Shown here: positions 1 to 9,433 of the stretch, piece after piece | Position numbering within the stretch: the first letter of the stretch is position 1 | How the letters are laid out: each line of letters begins with the position of its first letter | Source: DAOMFB01 sp963721385 | GTDB lineage: Bacteria > Acidobacteriota > Thermoanaerobaculia > UBA5066 | Assembly (NCBI GenBank): GCA_963721385.1 | Contig: CAVRJB010000013.1 | Location: forward strand, 248,001 to 312,000 | Length of the DNA stretch: 64,000 nucleotides | Reading direction: 5' to 3' | The notes under the pieces: generated by a model | Seen by the model: only the letters and a program-made list of their open reading frames with translations | The model's database searches: none | What the model was told of the DNA's origin: nothing | Made by a program: the position numbers and the translations under genes

Positions 1-1
1 G

Positions 2-1228
<1,227 letters not shown>

Positions 1229-1231
1229 CAT

Positions 1232-1270
1232 CGCGGGGGCCCGCCTCCACCACGGCCTGAGGCCCCCGCG
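1232..1270 (+). terminator. Hairpin between convergent pnp and glycosyltransferase genes
   Basis: CGCGGGGGCC (1232-1241) pairs perfectly with GGCCCCCGCG (1261-1270) around a 19-base loop, directly after the pnp stop. No T-run follows, so it may act as a 3'-end stabiliser or Rho-assisted stop rather than a classic intrinsic terminator. Confidence 0.5.
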
Positions 1271-1277
1271 CCCCGCT

Positions 1278-2981
1278 TCAATCCGGGTCGCGGAGCCGCC
1301 GCTCGGGCGGCGCGATCCCTTCGGGTTCGACGAGTGCTCCGGACCGATCTCCGGTCTTCGCCCAACGACGAAGGACCTGGACGGCGGTCTCGTAGAGACG
1401 GTCGTCCTTCGCCTCGTCGACGTAGCGCCGGATCTCCGCGGCGGCGGCCTCCGGCCCTCGCCGTCCCTCGACGAGCGTCGCGAAGACGATCGTGTCGGCA
1501 TAGCGGTGGCGCGCGGAGTAGATGACCGGGGGAAGGAGCGGGACGAGGGAAAGCGCACCCGCGGCCAGCCCCAGAAGGCTCGCCTCCCGCAGACGGCGAA
1601 GGCGGATGGCTTCGAAGGCAAGAAGGACGAACAGGCCGCAGCCGATCGCCAGCGGCCCGACCGCGCCCACCCGGTACCGGGACGTCGTCTGGACGAGGAG
1701 GCACGCCGCGAGCGGCGCGACGATTCCGACGAATGCGAGCAGCCCTTCTTCCCTTCTCAGCACGCCGCGAGCGAGCGCGGCGAAAAGCCCGACGAGTCCG
1801 GCTCCCAAGAGACAGGGAAAGACGGGGAGAAACCTCAGGATCGGCAGCCGGTCCCTGAAGAAATAGTAGTTCGCGTTGTCGGGCACCTCGAAGGCGTTGA
1901 AAAAGGTCGCGAACTTCTTGAGGAGGAGCTTCGGGAGCTCGAGCGGCGCCTCCCGGTAGCCCTCGAGGACGAGCCGCGCGGTCCTCAGGGTCGAGCCCCC
2001 TGCCGCGTCGAGGATCTCTTTCATCTCCGGCGGGGGCGCCGTCGTCGCGTCGGCCCCGAACCCGTTCCCCCAAACGAGGCCGATCGCCTGCCTCGTGTCG
2101 AAGGTGAGCGGCGGTACGCCGGCCGAGACGTTCCGCGCGGCGAGGACCGCGAGCGGCAGGGCGAGGCCGAGCGCCCCGAGGAGCGCGATGCGGCGCCTCG
2201 CGCCCACGGGGAATTTCTTCGAAAGACAATAGAGGGCGGCGACGGCGAGGGGCGCCACGGTCTGCTTGAGGAGCATTGCGAAGCCGCCCAGGAGCCCCAG
2301 CAGGAGGGCTTGCCAGCCTGCCTTCGGAGAATCGCTTCCCTCTTCGCGTTTGAGAAGGGGCAGGCAGACGAGCAGCGTCGAGACGTGCGCGACGGGTCCA
2401 TCGCGATAGAGAAAGAAGTCGTGGAAGACGAGCGGTCCGTAGAGGCCGCAGGCGAGGCCCGCGGCCAGCGCGGCCACGAACGGGGCCCGGGATGCTTCGC
2501 CGCCCGGCGGCGCCTTCCTCCTGGACGGCTCCCGTTGCCTCCTGAGGAAATCCTCCGCCACGACCTGGACCGCTCGCGAAAGGCAGGCCGCCGCCGCCGC
2601 CGCGAGGAGGAGGTGGAGGAAGCGAGCCGGGAGGAAAGGCGAACCGAAAAGCCGGCGGAGAACGGCGAGGCCGTACGGGTAGAGCGGCCCCGAGTAGAAG
2701 GCGTTCTTCTGGTACCAGCGCTCCCAGGCCTCGGGCGGACCATAGCCGACCTGCCACGAGAAGTACGCCCGGTACGCCGGGAGGTCCGCCCAGTTTCCCC
2801 CGGCGAGGCGCGCTGACCACTCGACGTTCGCGTGCTCGTCCGTCTCCTTCCAGAGATGCCAGCTGGAGAGGGGACTCGCCTCGAGCATCCACCAGGAGAT
2901 CCCGCGGACGGCGAAAACGAGGGCGAAGACGATCGCGGGCGCGAAACGGAAGGCGCGGGGAAGAGGGCTCGGCGGAGGCAC
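1278..2981 (-). CDS. Polytopic membrane glycosyltransferase (GT-C / PMT-like family)
   Basis: A 567-residue membrane protein with an N-terminal membrane segment and about ten further hydrophobic segments. Between the first two there is an extracytoplasmic loop with the charged WKETDEHANVEW stretch and the YSGPLYPYGLAVLRRLFG motif typical of dolichyl/polyprenyl-phosphate-sugar mannosyltransferase-like GT-C enzymes. A short soluble helical tail of about 60 residues follows the last membrane segment. Such proteins move a sugar from a polyprenyl-phosphate donor to a lipid or protein outside the membrane. I chose the GTG at 2981 because the longer open frame upstream only runs over the rplQ terminator and rplQ itself. 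A TACAAT box lies 5 bases before this GTG. Donor and acceptor cannot be read from sequence. Confidence 0.72.
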   Translation of the reverse strand: MPPPSPLPRAFRFAPAIVFALVFAVRGISWWMLEASPLSSWHLWKETDEHANVEWSARLAGGNWADLPAYRAYFSWQVGYGPPEAWERWYQKNAFYSGPLYPYGLAVLRRLFGSPFLPARFLHLLLAAAAAACLSRAVQVVAEDFLRRQREPSRRKAPPGGEASRAPFVAALAAGLACGLYGPLVFHDFFLYRDGPVAHVSTLLVCLPLLKREEGSDSPKAGWQALLLGLLGGFAMLLKQTVAPLAVAALYCLSKKFPVGARRRIALLGALGLALPLAVLAARNVSAGVPPLTFDTRQAIGLVWGNGFGADATTAPPPEMKEILDAAGGSTLRTARLVLEGYREAPLELPKLLLKKFATFFNAFEVPDNANYYFFRDRLPILRFLPVFPCLLGAGLVGLFAALARGVLRREEGLLAFVGIVAPLAACLLVQTTSRYRVGAVGPLAIGCGLFVLLAFEAIRLRRLREASLLGLAAGALSLVPLLPPVIYSARHRYADTIVFATLVEGRRGPEAAAAEIRRYVDEAKDDRLYETAVQVLRRWAKTGDRSGALVEPEGIAPPERRLRDPD

Positions 2982-2986
2982 GCGCG

Positions 2987-2992
2987 ATTGTA
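2987..2992 (-). promoter_or_regulatory. -10 box five bases before the glycosyltransferase start
   Basis: TACAAT (minus strand) ends 5 bases before the GTG at 2981, so transcription would begin at or within the start codon and give a leaderless mRNA. No good -35 is visible (CTTTCT at 17-base spacing), as is common for TANNNT-type leaderless promoters. Confidence 0.4.
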
Positions 2993-3000
2993 GGGTCAGT

Positions 3001-3040
3001 CGGAGAAGAAGAAAGGGGCGCCGCTTTCGCGGCGCCCCTT
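3001..3040 (-). terminator. Intrinsic terminator of the ribosomal superoperon, after rplQ
   Basis: On the minus strand a perfect 12-bp stem (AAGGGGCGCCGC, bases 3013-3024 with 3029-3040) closes a four-base GAAA loop and is followed by a pyrimidine run, TCTTCTTCTCC. It lies about 30 bases past the rplQ stop and marks the end of the rpsL-to-rplQ transcription unit. Confidence 0.88.
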
Positions 3041-3069
3041 GGAGTCGTCGTCCCTCTGTTGCCGGAGAA

Positions 3070-3720
3070 TCAGCCGCCGCCGACCTTGCGCGGCGTTCCG
3101 CCATGAGTGCCGCCGCCCTTCTTGCCCGAGCCCTTCGGCGCGCGCGGACCCTTGACGCCGCGCGGCTTCTCGGCGGGTTTGGCCTTCTTCTCGACCTTTT
3201 CGCCGCCTTCCGCGCCTTCGGCGGCCTCGGCCTTTTCGGCCTTCGCGGCTTTTTCCTCCGGGCTCTTGCCGGCGACCAGCTTCTTGGCCTTGTCGAGCAA
3301 CGACTCCTTCTTCTCGGCCGCGGCCTTGGCGGCGACCTTCTTCTCGGCCTGCCGCTGAGCGAAATCAAAGTCGATGAACTCGAGGATCGCCATCTCGGCG
3401 CCGTCGCCGGGACGGCGGCCGAGCTTCAGGATGCGCGTGTAGCCGCCCGTCCGCGACGCGAACCGCGGCGCGAGCTCATCGAAGAGCCTCTTGACCGCGC
3501 CCTGGTCGGGCAGGTTCTTCAGCGCGAGGCGACGCGCGTGGAGGCCGCCCCGCTTGCCGAGAGTGACCATCTTCTCCGCCAGCGGGCGGAGATCCTTGGC
3601 CTTCGGCAGGGTCGTCGTGATCCGTTCGTGGGTGAAGAGGGACGCCAGCTGGTTGCGGAAAAGCGCCCGCCGGTGAGACGTCGTCCGGCCCAGCTTGCGG
3701 CCCGCTCGGTTGTGCTGCAT
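3070..3720 (-). CDS. rplQ: 50S ribosomal protein L17 with long C-terminal tail
   Basis: Binds domain III of 23S rRNA near the tunnel exit. Residues 1 to about 116 are the ordinary L17 core (starts MQHNRAGRKLGRTTSHRRALFRN and ends near AILEFIDF). The remaining 100 residues are a Lys/Ala/Glu-rich, Gly-ending low-complexity tail, making the protein 216 residues against the usual 115-130. It is the last gene of the superoperon, 10 bases after rpoA, as in the alpha operon of most bacteria, and is followed by an intrinsic terminator. The tail is plainly in frame with the core and has the same high GC; its role is unknown. Confidence 0.97.
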   Translation of the reverse strand: MQHNRAGRKLGRTTSHRRALFRNQLASLFTHERITTTLPKAKDLRPLAEKMVTLGKRGGLHARRLALKNLPDQGAVKRLFDELAPRFASRTGGYTRILKLGRRPGDGAEMAILEFIDFDFAQRQAEKKVAAKAAAEKKESLLDKAKKLVAGKSPEEKAAKAEKAEAAEGAEGGEKVEKKAKPAEKPRGVKGPRAPKGSGKKGGGTHGGTPRKVGGG

Positions 3721-3730
3721 CGCCGCCGCC

Positions 3731-4702
3731 TCACCGCCCCGCGCCGGTCGGGGTCTCGAGCTTCATGCCGAAAGCGAGCCCCTTCTCGCGCAGGATCTCC
3801 TTGATCTCGTTCAGACTCTTCCGCCCGAAGTTCTTCGTTTCGAGCATGTCCTTTTCGGTCTTCTGAACGAGCTCGCGGAGCGTCCGGATGCCCGCGTTCT
3901 TCAGGCAGTTCGCGCTCCGGACCGAAAGCTCCAGCTCCTCGACGTTCGTGTCGAGGAGAGCGTCCAGCTCGCTTTGCGGCATGTCGACGCCGGCCGCGGG
4001 CCGGGCTTCCTCGGTCTCCACGTTGACGAAGATCGCGAGGTGGTCGCGGAGCAGGACGGCCGCGAGGCCCATCGCGTCGCGCGGAGTGATCGTGCCGTTC
4101 GTCCAGACCTCGATGACGAGCTTGTCGTAGTCGGTGGCCTGCCCGACGCGGGCCGCCTCCACGTGATAATTCACGCGGCGGACCGGCGAATGGGCCGAAT
4201 CGACGGGGATGGTGCCGATCGGTGCCTCGGGGTCGAAGTTCCGGTCGGCCGGCACATAGCCACGCCCCTTGTTGATCGTGGCTTCGAGGCGCAGCCGCCC
4301 GCCGTCGGCGAGAGTGGCGACGGGGGCCTCGGCGTTCAGGATCTCGATCTGCGCGTCGTCCTCGAACACATCGGCCGTCACGACGCCCTTCGTCTTGGCG
4401 TCGAGGACCAGCGTCCGCGGCCCGTCCTCGTGGAGGCGGATCGCGAGCTGCTTCAGGTTCAGGATGATGTCGGTGACGTCCTCGACGACGCCCGGCACGG
4501 CCGTGAACTCGTGCTCGACTCCCTCGATCTTCACGGCAGTGATGGCCGCCCCCTCGATCGACGACAGCAGGACGCGCCGGAGCGCGTTGCCGACCGTCGT
4601 TCCCCATCCGCGCTCGAGCGGCTGGGCGGTGTACCGGCCGTAGTTGCCCTTCTCTTCCTCGACGTCGAGGCGGTTCGGGCGCTGGAAGCCTTTCCAAATC
4701 AT
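3731..4702 (-). CDS. rpoA: DNA-directed RNA polymerase subunit alpha
   Basis: Scaffold for assembly of the polymerase core; its C-terminal domain contacts UP elements and activators. The 323-residue protein shows the N-terminal dimerisation domain (GWGTTVGNALRRVLLSS near residue 35, the beta-contacting loop) and the alpha-CTD with ELSVRSANCLKNAGIRTLREL and the helix-hairpin-helix end NFGRKSLNEIKEIL. Length is normal for the family. It sits between rpsD and rplQ, the standard alpha-operon position, with 55 and 10 bases to its neighbours, and is translated from an ATG with GGAG upstream. Confidence 0.98.
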   Translation of the reverse strand: MIWKGFQRPNRLDVEEEKGNYGRYTAQPLERGWGTTVGNALRRVLLSSIEGAAITAVKIEGVEHEFTAVPGVVEDVTDIILNLKQLAIRLHEDGPRTLVLDAKTKGVVTADVFEDDAQIEILNAEAPVATLADGGRLRLEATINKGRGYVPADRNFDPEAPIGTIPVDSAHSPVRRVNYHVEAARVGQATDYDKLVIEVWTNGTITPRDAMGLAAVLLRDHLAIFVNVETEEARPAAGVDMPQSELDALLDTNVEELELSVRSANCLKNAGIRTLRELVQKTEKDMLETKNFGRKSLNEIKEILREKGLAFGMKLETPTGAGR

Positions 4703-4757
4703 GGTGATTCTCCTGGGCCCTGCGACTTATCCGCTGAGCGGCGCGCGAGGTCCCTTC

Positions 4758-5384
4758 CTACTTGGAATACAGCTCGACGATGAGCTTCTCGTTCACGGGG
4801 ACGCCGACATCCGCGCGCTTCGGCAGCGCGACGACCTTTCCCTCGAACTCGGTCGTGTTCAACTCCAGCCACGCGGGAACGCCGCGCCCCTTTGCCGTCT
4901 CGACCGAGGTGGATATGAGGGGGTTCTTCCGACTCTTCTCCTTGATGGAGACGGTCGCGCCCGCGCCGACGACGAAGCTCGGCACGTTGACTTTCCGTCC
5001 GTTCACGCGGACGTGGCCGTGGCGCACCAGCTGGCGGGCCTGCGCCCGCGAGGCCGCGAAGCCGAGCCGGTGCACGACGTTGTCGAGCCGCCGCTCGAGG
5101 AGGGCGAGCAGGTTCTCGCCCGTCACGCCGCGCATCCGCTCCGCCTGCTGGAAGGTGAGGCGGAACTGGTTCTCCAGGACGCCGTAGAAGCGCTTGACCT
5201 TCTGCTTCTCGCGGAGCTGGATCCCGTAGCCGAGGATCTTGGAGCGGCGCTTGCCGTGCTGCCCCGGCGGGAAGTTGCGCCGCTCGATGGCGCACTTGTT
5301 CGTGAAGCAGCGGTCCCCCTTGAGGAACAGCTTCATCGCTTCGCGCCGGCAGAGCCGGCAGACGGACTGGCGGTAGCGAGCCAT
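4758..5384 (-). CDS. rpsD: 30S ribosomal protein S4, zinc-binding form
   Basis: Nucleates 16S rRNA 5' domain folding and, in many bacteria, represses translation of the alpha operon. At 208 residues it has the normal length. Cys9, Cys12, Cys26 and Cys31 form the zinc knuckle of the C-plus S4 type seen in Thermus and many non-enteric bacteria. An S4 RNA-binding domain follows (residues about 95-155, RLDNVVHRLGFA and RQLVRHGHVRVNG). Its ATG overlaps the rpsK stop by one base (TAATG), implying coupled translation. The 55-base gap to rpoA is the widest in this part of the operon. Confidence 0.97.
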   Translation of the reverse strand: MARYRQSVCRLCRREAMKLFLKGDRCFTNKCAIERRNFPPGQHGKRRSKILGYGIQLREKQKVKRFYGVLENQFRLTFQQAERMRGVTGENLLALLERRLDNVVHRLGFAASRAQARQLVRHGHVRVNGRKVNVPSFVVGAGATVSIKEKSRKNPLISTSVETAKGRGVPAWLELNTTEFEGKVVALPKRADVGVPVNEKLIVELYSK

Positions 5385-5815
5385 TAGACCCTTCTCCTCT
5401 TGCGGGGGCGGCAGCCGTTATGGGGAATGGGCGTGACGTCCTTGATCGACCGGATGTCGATGCCCGCCGCGGCGAGGGCCCGGATGGCGCTCTCGCGCCC
5501 GGCGCCGGGGCCGTTCACCCTGACGTCGAGCGACCGGACGCCATGCTCCTGCGCCAGCTGGGCGGCGTTGCCGGCGGCCAGCTGTGCCGCGAACGGCGTC
5601 CCCTTGCGCGAGCCCTTGAATCCGATCCGTCCGGCCGACGACCACGCCAGGACGTTTCCCTGGTTGTCGGTGATCGAGACGATCGTGTTGTTGAAGGACG
5701 CCTGCACGGTCGCGAGCGCGTGCGGGATGTTCCTCTTTTCCTTCTTGGGGCCCTTTTTCTTGCCCTTGGCGGGCTTTGCGGGGGCGGCGGCGGTGGTTTC
5801 AGTGGGATTTGCCAT
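5384..5815 (-). CDS. rpsK: 30S ribosomal protein S11
   Basis: Platform protein that contacts the 690 loop of 16S rRNA at the E site. The 143 residues hold the family core (ATVQASFNNTIVSITD, then GSRKGTPFAAQLAA) and end in the conserved PHNGCRPRKRRRV. An N-terminal extension of about 20 residues rich in Ala, Pro and Lys (PAKPAKGKKKGPKKEK) is longer than in E. coli. It lies 10 bases after rpsM and overlaps rpsD by one base, the usual alpha-operon order. Confidence 0.97.
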   Translation of the reverse strand: MANPTETTAAAPAKPAKGKKKGPKKEKRNIPHALATVQASFNNTIVSITDNQGNVLAWSSAGRIGFKGSRKGTPFAAQLAAGNAAQLAQEHGVRSLDVRVNGPGAGRESAIRALAAAGIDIRSIKDVTPIPHNGCRPRKRRRV

Positions 5816-5825
5816 TCCTTATTCC

Positions 5826-6209
5826 TTACTTCTTCGTCGCCTTCTTCTTGCCTGCGACCGCGCCCTTGCGCGGGCCCTTCCGCGTCCGGGCGTTCGTGTG
5901 CGTCCGCTGCCCGCGGACCGGCAGGTTGCGCCGGTGCCGGAGGCCGCGGTAGCACCCGATCTCCATGAGCCGCTTGATGTCCTGCGAGGTGTCCTTGCGG
6001 AGGTCGCCCTCGACCTTGAAGTCCTCCTGGATGACCTTGCGGATCCGGGAGACCTCGTCCTCCGACAGGTCCTTGATGCGGGTGTTGGGGCTCACGCCCG
6101 CCGTCGACAGGATCATGTTCGAGCTCGGCCGCCCGATCCCGAAGATGTAGGTCAGGCCGATCTCGACGCGCTTGTTCGGGGGAAGGTCGATGCCGCTGAT
6201 ACGAGCCAT
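5826..6209 (-). CDS. rpsM: 30S ribosomal protein S13
   Basis: Head protein forming bridges B1a and B1b to the large subunit and contacting P-site tRNA. It is 127 residues long and starts MARISGIDLPPNKRVEIGLTYIFGIG. It carries the helix-two-turn-helix region and the basic C-terminal tail with GLRHRRNLPVRGQRTHTNARTRKG that reaches the P site. The tail ends in a Lys-rich GKKKATKK. It follows rpmJ by 32 bases and precedes rpsK by 10, the canonical order. Confidence 0.97.
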   Translation of the reverse strand: MARISGIDLPPNKRVEIGLTYIFGIGRPSSNMILSTAGVSPNTRIKDLSEDEVSRIRKVIQEDFKVEGDLRKDTSQDIKRLMEIGCYRGLRHRRNLPVRGQRTHTNARTRKGPRKGAVAGKKKATKK

Positions 6210-6241
6210 TCTCAGTTACTCCTGACTTCCTTTGAAGACGA

Positions 6242-6355
6242 TCAACCTTGCCGCTGCTTGTGCTTTTGGTTCACGCAGATCACGCGCACGACGCCGGCGC
6301 GGCGGACCACCTTGCACTTCGTGCAGATTTTCTTGACGGACGTACGGACTTTCAC
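6242..6355 (-). CDS. rpmJ: 50S ribosomal protein L36, zinc-binding form
   Basis: Smallest large-subunit protein, binding near the 23S rRNA GTPase-associated region. The 37-residue product begins MKVRTSVKKI (GTG start) and ends QKHKQRQG. Cys11, Cys14, Cys27 and His32 are the zinc ligands of the C-plus form. It is too short for ordinary gene calling but has its exact expected neighbours, infA 13 bases upstream and rpsM 32 bases downstream, and a GGAG-like ribosome site (AAGAGGAGC) before the GTG. Confidence 0.95.
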   Translation of the reverse strand: MKVRTSVKKICTKCKVVRRAGVVRVICVNQKHKQRQG

Positions 6356-6368
6356 GGGTTCGCTCCTC

Positions 6369-6587
6369 TTACTTGTACCGGTAGATGATCCGCCCGCGGG
6401 TCAGATCGTACGGACTCAGCTCCACGAGGACCTTGTCGCCGGGCAGGATGCGGATGAAGTGCTTCCGCATCTTTCCGGAGATGTGGGCCAGGACCTTGTG
6501 CTTGTTCTCGAGCTCCACCTTGAACATGGCGTTCGGCAGCGGCTCGATGACGGTGGCCGTGACTTCGATCGCGTCTTCCTTCGACAT
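6369..6587 (-). CDS. infA: Translation initiation factor IF-1
   Basis: OB-fold factor that binds the 30S A site during initiation. The 72-residue product from the ATG at 6587 has the complete family sequence, from MSKEDAIEVTATVIEPLPNA through GKMRKHFIRILPGDKV to the end GRIIYRYK. The open frame extends upstream over map in another frame, but that part is a shadow. It is placed between map (17 bases) and rpmJ (13 bases) as in most spc/alpha clusters. Confidence 0.97.
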   Translation of the reverse strand: MSKEDAIEVTATVIEPLPNAMFKVELENKHKVLAHISGKMRKHFIRILPGDKVLVELSPYDLTRGRIIYRYK

Positions 6588-6604
6588 GGCCCTTTCGGAC
6601 TCCC

Positions 6605-7438
6605 TCACGCTCCGAGCGCGCCGGCCGACACGGCCGACGGGTATTCGGAATAGGACGGCGCCCCGGGGACCGCGTGGTCCTCCGCGTAGCGCCCGAAACC
6701 GAGGACGACCGGCCCGGAGGCCGTCGCCACCACGGTGTGCTCGAAATGCGCGGAGGGCTTCCCGTCCTTCGCCCGGACGGTCCATCCGTCGGCGCCAACG
6801 GCGACCTCGTGCGTCCCGAGGTTGAACATCGGCTCGATGGCCAGCGTCATCCCCTCGCGAATCGTCTCCCGTCGGCCGGCGGGTCCGTAGTTCGGCACCT
6901 GCGGCTCCTCGTGAAGCGCCGTCCCGATGCCATGCCCGACGAACTCGCGGACGACGCCGTAGCCCTTCTTCTTCGCCACGGACTCGACCGCCGCGCCGAT
7001 GTCGCCGACTTTGCCGCCGACGCGGATCGCGGCGATCCCGGCGAGCAGCGCCTCGTGGGTCGTGTCGACCAGCTCGCGGACGGCCGGCGGGACCTCGCCG
7101 ACGGCGACCGTCCTCGCGGCGTCGCCGAAGTAGCCGTCCACGACGGCCCCGAGGTCGAGGCCGACGATGTCTCCCGGCTTCAGCAGGCGCTTCGCCGACG
7201 GGATGCCGTGGACGACTTCCTCGTTGATCGAGACGCAGATCGTCTTGGGATAGCCGCGATATCCGAGGAACGCCGGCTTTCCGCCGCGCGCCTGGATGCC
7301 GGTGGCCGAGATCCGGTCGATCTCCTCCGTCGACACGCCCACTCGGCAGGCCGCCACGCACTCGGCGAGAACCTCCTGGACGATTCGCGTCGCGCGCTCC
7401 ATCTTCAGGATCTCGGCCTTCCCCTTGCAGGTGATCAT
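6605..7438 (-). CDS. map: Methionine aminopeptidase, type I
   Basis: Removes the initiator methionine from nascent proteins with a dinuclear metal centre. The 277 residues begin with the type I signature MITCKGKAEILKMERATRIV and show the metal ligands in family context: DLGAVVDGYFGDAART (two Asp), GHGIGTALHEEP (His) and IEPMFNLG (Glu), with the last Glu in FEHTVV. No N-terminal zinc-finger or SH3 extension is present. Start and adk stop overlap as ATGA, so translation is coupled. The C-terminus is about 20 residues longer than in E. coli and low in complexity. Confidence 0.96.
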   Translation of the reverse strand: MITCKGKAEILKMERATRIVQEVLAECVAACRVGVSTEEIDRISATGIQARGGKPAFLGYRGYPKTICVSINEEVVHGIPSAKRLLKPGDIVGLDLGAVVDGYFGDAARTVAVGEVPPAVRELVDTTHEALLAGIAAIRVGGKVGDIGAAVESVAKKKGYGVVREFVGHGIGTALHEEPQVPNYGPAGRRETIREGMTLAIEPMFNLGTHEVAVGADGWTVRAKDGKPSAHFEHTVVATASGPVVLGFGRYAEDHAVPGAPSYSEYPSAVSAGALGA

Positions 7439-8022
7439 CCGCCCGCCTTCCGGGCCTTCTCGACCGCCGCCCGGACGTCCCTCGCGACCTCGTCGACGAG
7501 GCGATGCCCGTCGATCGTCACGAGGACGCCGGCCGCGCGGTACCGGTCGGCGAGCGGGGCCGTCTTCTCCCGGTAGACACGGAGTCGCTCCCGGATCGTC
7601 TCCGGCGTGTCGTCCGCGCGCCCCTCGAGGGTGGCGCGCTTCACGAGCCGGTCGACGATCGGGGCATCCGGGACGTCGATGAAGAGAACCGAGTCGATCT
7701 TCTTCCCGGACTCGCCGAGCAGCCGGTCGAGGGAAACCGCCTGGGGCACGGTCCGCGGGTAGCCGTCGAACAGCGCGCCTGCGGCGGCGTCCGGCTCCGC
7801 CAGGCGGGCCTTCAGCATCGCGGTCACGAGGTCGTCGGGCACGAGGGCCCCCGACTCCATGATCGGCCGGGCGGTCTTTCCGAGCGGCGTGCCGCGCGCG
7901 ACGTGGGAGCGCAGCAGGTCGCCCGTCGAGATCTGGGGGATCCCGAGGTCTGCGGCGAGCCGCGAGGCCTGCGTGCCCTTGCCCGAGCCGGGAGGTCCGA
8001 AGAAGACGACATAAATGGCCAT
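7435..8022 (-). CDS. adk: Adenylate kinase, short (LID-less) form
   Basis: Interconverts ATP + AMP and 2 ADP. The P-loop GPPGSGKGTQ is at residues 9-18, the AMP site has STGDLLR and DGYPRT, and the region KRATLEGRADDTPETIRERL shows the short INSERT in place of the long zinc-type LID. At 195 residues it belongs to the short class. It lies 4 bases after secY and overlaps map by 4 bases, the standard secY-adk-map arrangement. It starts at ATG 8022. Confidence 0.97.
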   Translation of the reverse strand: MAIYVVFFGPPGSGKGTQASRLAADLGIPQISTGDLLRSHVARGTPLGKTARPIMESGALVPDDLVTAMLKARLAEPDAAAGALFDGYPRTVPQAVSLDRLLGESGKKIDSVLFIDVPDAPIVDRLVKRATLEGRADDTPETIRERLRVYREKTAPLADRYRAAGVLVTIDGHRLVDEVARDVRAAVEKARKAGG

Positions 8023-8026
8023 CGCG

Positions 8027-9433
8027 TCAGCCCCTCCGCCCCCGGATGCGGCCCTTCTTCAGGAACCCGTCGTAGTTCCGCATGACCAGTTGCGACTCGA
8101 TCTGCTGCACCGTGTCCATTGCGACGCCGACCACGATGAGGGTCGACGTTCCGCCGAAGTAAAACGGCACGCCGAGGCCCTGCGTCACGAAGTTGGGCAG
8201 GTGGCTGTCGAGCCACGGCCCGATGCCGGGGATGCTCTGCACCTTGAAGCCCATCAGGAGGAACTCCGGAATGAGCGCGACGATCACGAGATAGATCGAG
8301 CCGATGAGCGTGATCCGCGTCAGGACGTTGTCGATGTACTCGGACGTCGCCTTTCCCGGGCGGATGCCGGGAATGAACCCGCCGTACTTCCGCATGTTCT
8401 CCGCGGTGTCGTTCGGGTTGAAGATGATCGAAATGTAGAAGTAACAGAAGAAGATGATGGCGAGAGCGTAGAAGAGGTTGTAGAGCGGCTGCCCCATCGA
8501 AAGCTGGTCGGCGATCTTCTTCATGAGATCGCTCTTGAAGGCCGACGCTATGTATTGCGGAAACTGGATGATGGAGACGGCGAAGATGATCGGGATGACG
8601 CCGCCGGTGTTCACGCGGAGCGGCAGGTAGGTGTTCTGCCCGCCGTAGATCTTGCGTCCGACGACGCGCTTGGCGTACTGGACCGGGATCCGGCGCTGGG
8701 CGCGCTCAACGAGGACGATCGCTCCGACCACGGCGATCATGAAGACGGTCAGGAAGACCGCCGTCAGGAGGCCCATCTGGTTTCGCTGCACCTGCTGGAA
8801 GAACTGGATGGCGGCCGTGGGAAGGCTCGCGACGATGCCCGCGAAAATGATCAGCGAGATGCCATTCCCGATGCCGCGCTCGGTGATCTGCTCGCCGAGC
8901 CACATGACGAAGGCGGTTCCCGTCGTCAGGGTCAGGATCGCCATGAGGACGAACCCCAGCTTTCCGACGTCGGAGGACGGGTCGCGGAGCGCGAGGTGGC
9001 GGCCCGAGGGGGTCGTCTGGGTCCAGAGCCAGAGCGCGATGCCCGCGCCCTGGACGACCGAGAGGATCACGGTGCCGTAGCGGGTGTACTGGGTGATCTT
9101 CCGGCGGCCCATCTCCCCTTCCTTCGAGAGCTTCTCGAGGTAGGGCCAGACGACCGTCAGGAGCTGCAGGATGATCGACGCCGTGATGTACGGCGTGATG
9201 CCCAGCGCGAAGACGGAGAGCCGGCGCAGCGCGCCGCCCGAGAAGATGTCCAGGAACCCGAGCAGGCCGCCCTGCTGGGACTTGAAGAACTCCTCGAGCG
9301 CCGAGGCGTCGAGGCCCGGGGTCGGGAGGTGGGATCCGATCCTGAAGATCGCGAGCAGCCCGAACGTGAAGAGGACCCGTTTCCGGAGGTCCGGGATCGC
9401 GAAGACGTTCCGGATGGATTCGAGAATATTCAC
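8027..9433 (-). CDS. secY: Protein translocase channel subunit SecY
   Basis: Pore-forming subunit of the Sec translocon. It is 468 residues with ten predicted membrane segments. It opens with FAIPDLRKRVLFTFGLLAIFR and shows the plug region, PYITASIILQLL in TM2, and FKVQSIPG and STLIVVGVAMDTVQQIESQL near the end, the typical C-terminal SecY signature. The start is GTG at 9433, overlapping the rplO stop as GTGA. Cytoplasmic loop 4-5 and the C-tail (KKGRIRGRRG) are basic, as needed for ribosome and SecA binding. Its partner SecE is at 53.8 kb. Confidence 0.97.
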   Translation of the reverse strand: MNILESIRNVFAIPDLRKRVLFTFGLLAIFRIGSHLPTPGLDASALEEFFKSQQGGLLGFLDIFSGGALRRLSVFALGITPYITASIILQLLTVVWPYLEKLSKEGEMGRRKITQYTRYGTVILSVVQGAGIALWLWTQTTPSGRHLALRDPSSDVGKLGFVLMAILTLTTGTAFVMWLGEQITERGIGNGISLIIFAGIVASLPTAAIQFFQQVQRNQMGLLTAVFLTVFMIAVVGAIVLVERAQRRIPVQYAKRVVGRKIYGGQNTYLPLRVNTGGVIPIIFAVSIIQFPQYIASAFKSDLMKKIADQLSMGQPLYNLFYALAIIFFCYFYISIIFNPNDTAENMRKYGGFIPGIRPGKATSEYIDNVLTRITLIGSIYLVIVALIPEFLLMGFKVQSIPGIGPWLDSHLPNFVTQGLGVPFYFGGTSTLIVVGVAMDTVQQIESQLVMRNYDGFLKKGRIRGRRG